6,261 nucleotides of DNA from Planctomycetota bacterium (GTDB lineage Bacteria; Planctomycetota; Phycisphaerae; WQYP01), in contig JAJZCT010000214.1 in assembly GCA_021828925.1 (NCBI GenBank), positions 1 to 6,261 of the forward strand, in the 5' to 3' direction. Each line of letters opens with the position of its first letter. The stretch's first letter is position 1. A program made the position numbers and the translations under genes. Shown here in pieces: positions 6,259 to 6,261 of this stretch. The notes below the pieces were generated by a model. It worked only from the letters and a program-made list of their open reading frames with translations, was not told where the DNA came from and searched no databases.

Positions 6259-6261
6259 GGC

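Noticed and set aside
1..6261. CRISPR array, tRNA, rRNA, insertion sequence or transposase
   Set aside because: No regularly spaced repeats, cloverleaf sequence, conserved rRNA segments or transposase motifs were seen on either strand.

Overview
The window is compact bacterial chromosome of roughly 54-55% G+C with Shine-Dalgarno sites of the GGAG type ahead of most genes. The set of families (a Gfo/Idh/MocA oxidoreductase, a TIM-barrel amidohydrolase, an M16 peptidase pair, YbjQ and DUF1328) would suit a Gram-negative bacterium. The PVC group (Verrucomicrobiota, Lentisphaerota or Planctomycetota) is a reasonable guess, but no marker gene confirms it.

Region 1 (1-505, minus strand) holds the interrupted 3' part of a DUF4276-like (TOPRIM-related) gene that runs off the left edge. 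It can be read without stops only from 389 down to 1. The missing N-terminal part seems to lie upstream in two other reading frames, so the gene looks like a decaying remnant. This family often sits beside AAA ATPases in defence-like loci; no ATPase is visible here.

Region 2 (506-4308, minus strand) is a likely three-gene operon with gaps of 68 and 69 bp. In transcription order it encodes a Gfo/Idh/MocA oxidoreductase, an M16 peptidase homologue without the zinc motif but with the R/Y substrate-binding pair, and an M16 peptidase with the HxxEH zinc motif but without the Tyr of that pair. The two peptidases are complementary halves of what is probably a heterodimeric M16B protease.

Region 3 (4309-5449) begins with a divergent intergenic segment carrying a palindrome embedded in a candidate minus-strand promoter. 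It then holds a plus-strand amidohydrolase-2 protein that lacks several usual metal ligands and has a run of ten C near its 3' end that decides its C-terminus. The divergent oxidoreductase and amidohydrolase could act in one carbohydrate (dehydrogenase/lactonase-like) pathway, but this is inference from position and family only.

Region 4 (5450-6261) has two small housekeeping or stress-type genes facing each other, a YbjQ-family protein on plus and a 54-residue DUF1328 membrane protein on minus. The last 180 bp hold the DUF1328 leader and no gene that can be firmly called.
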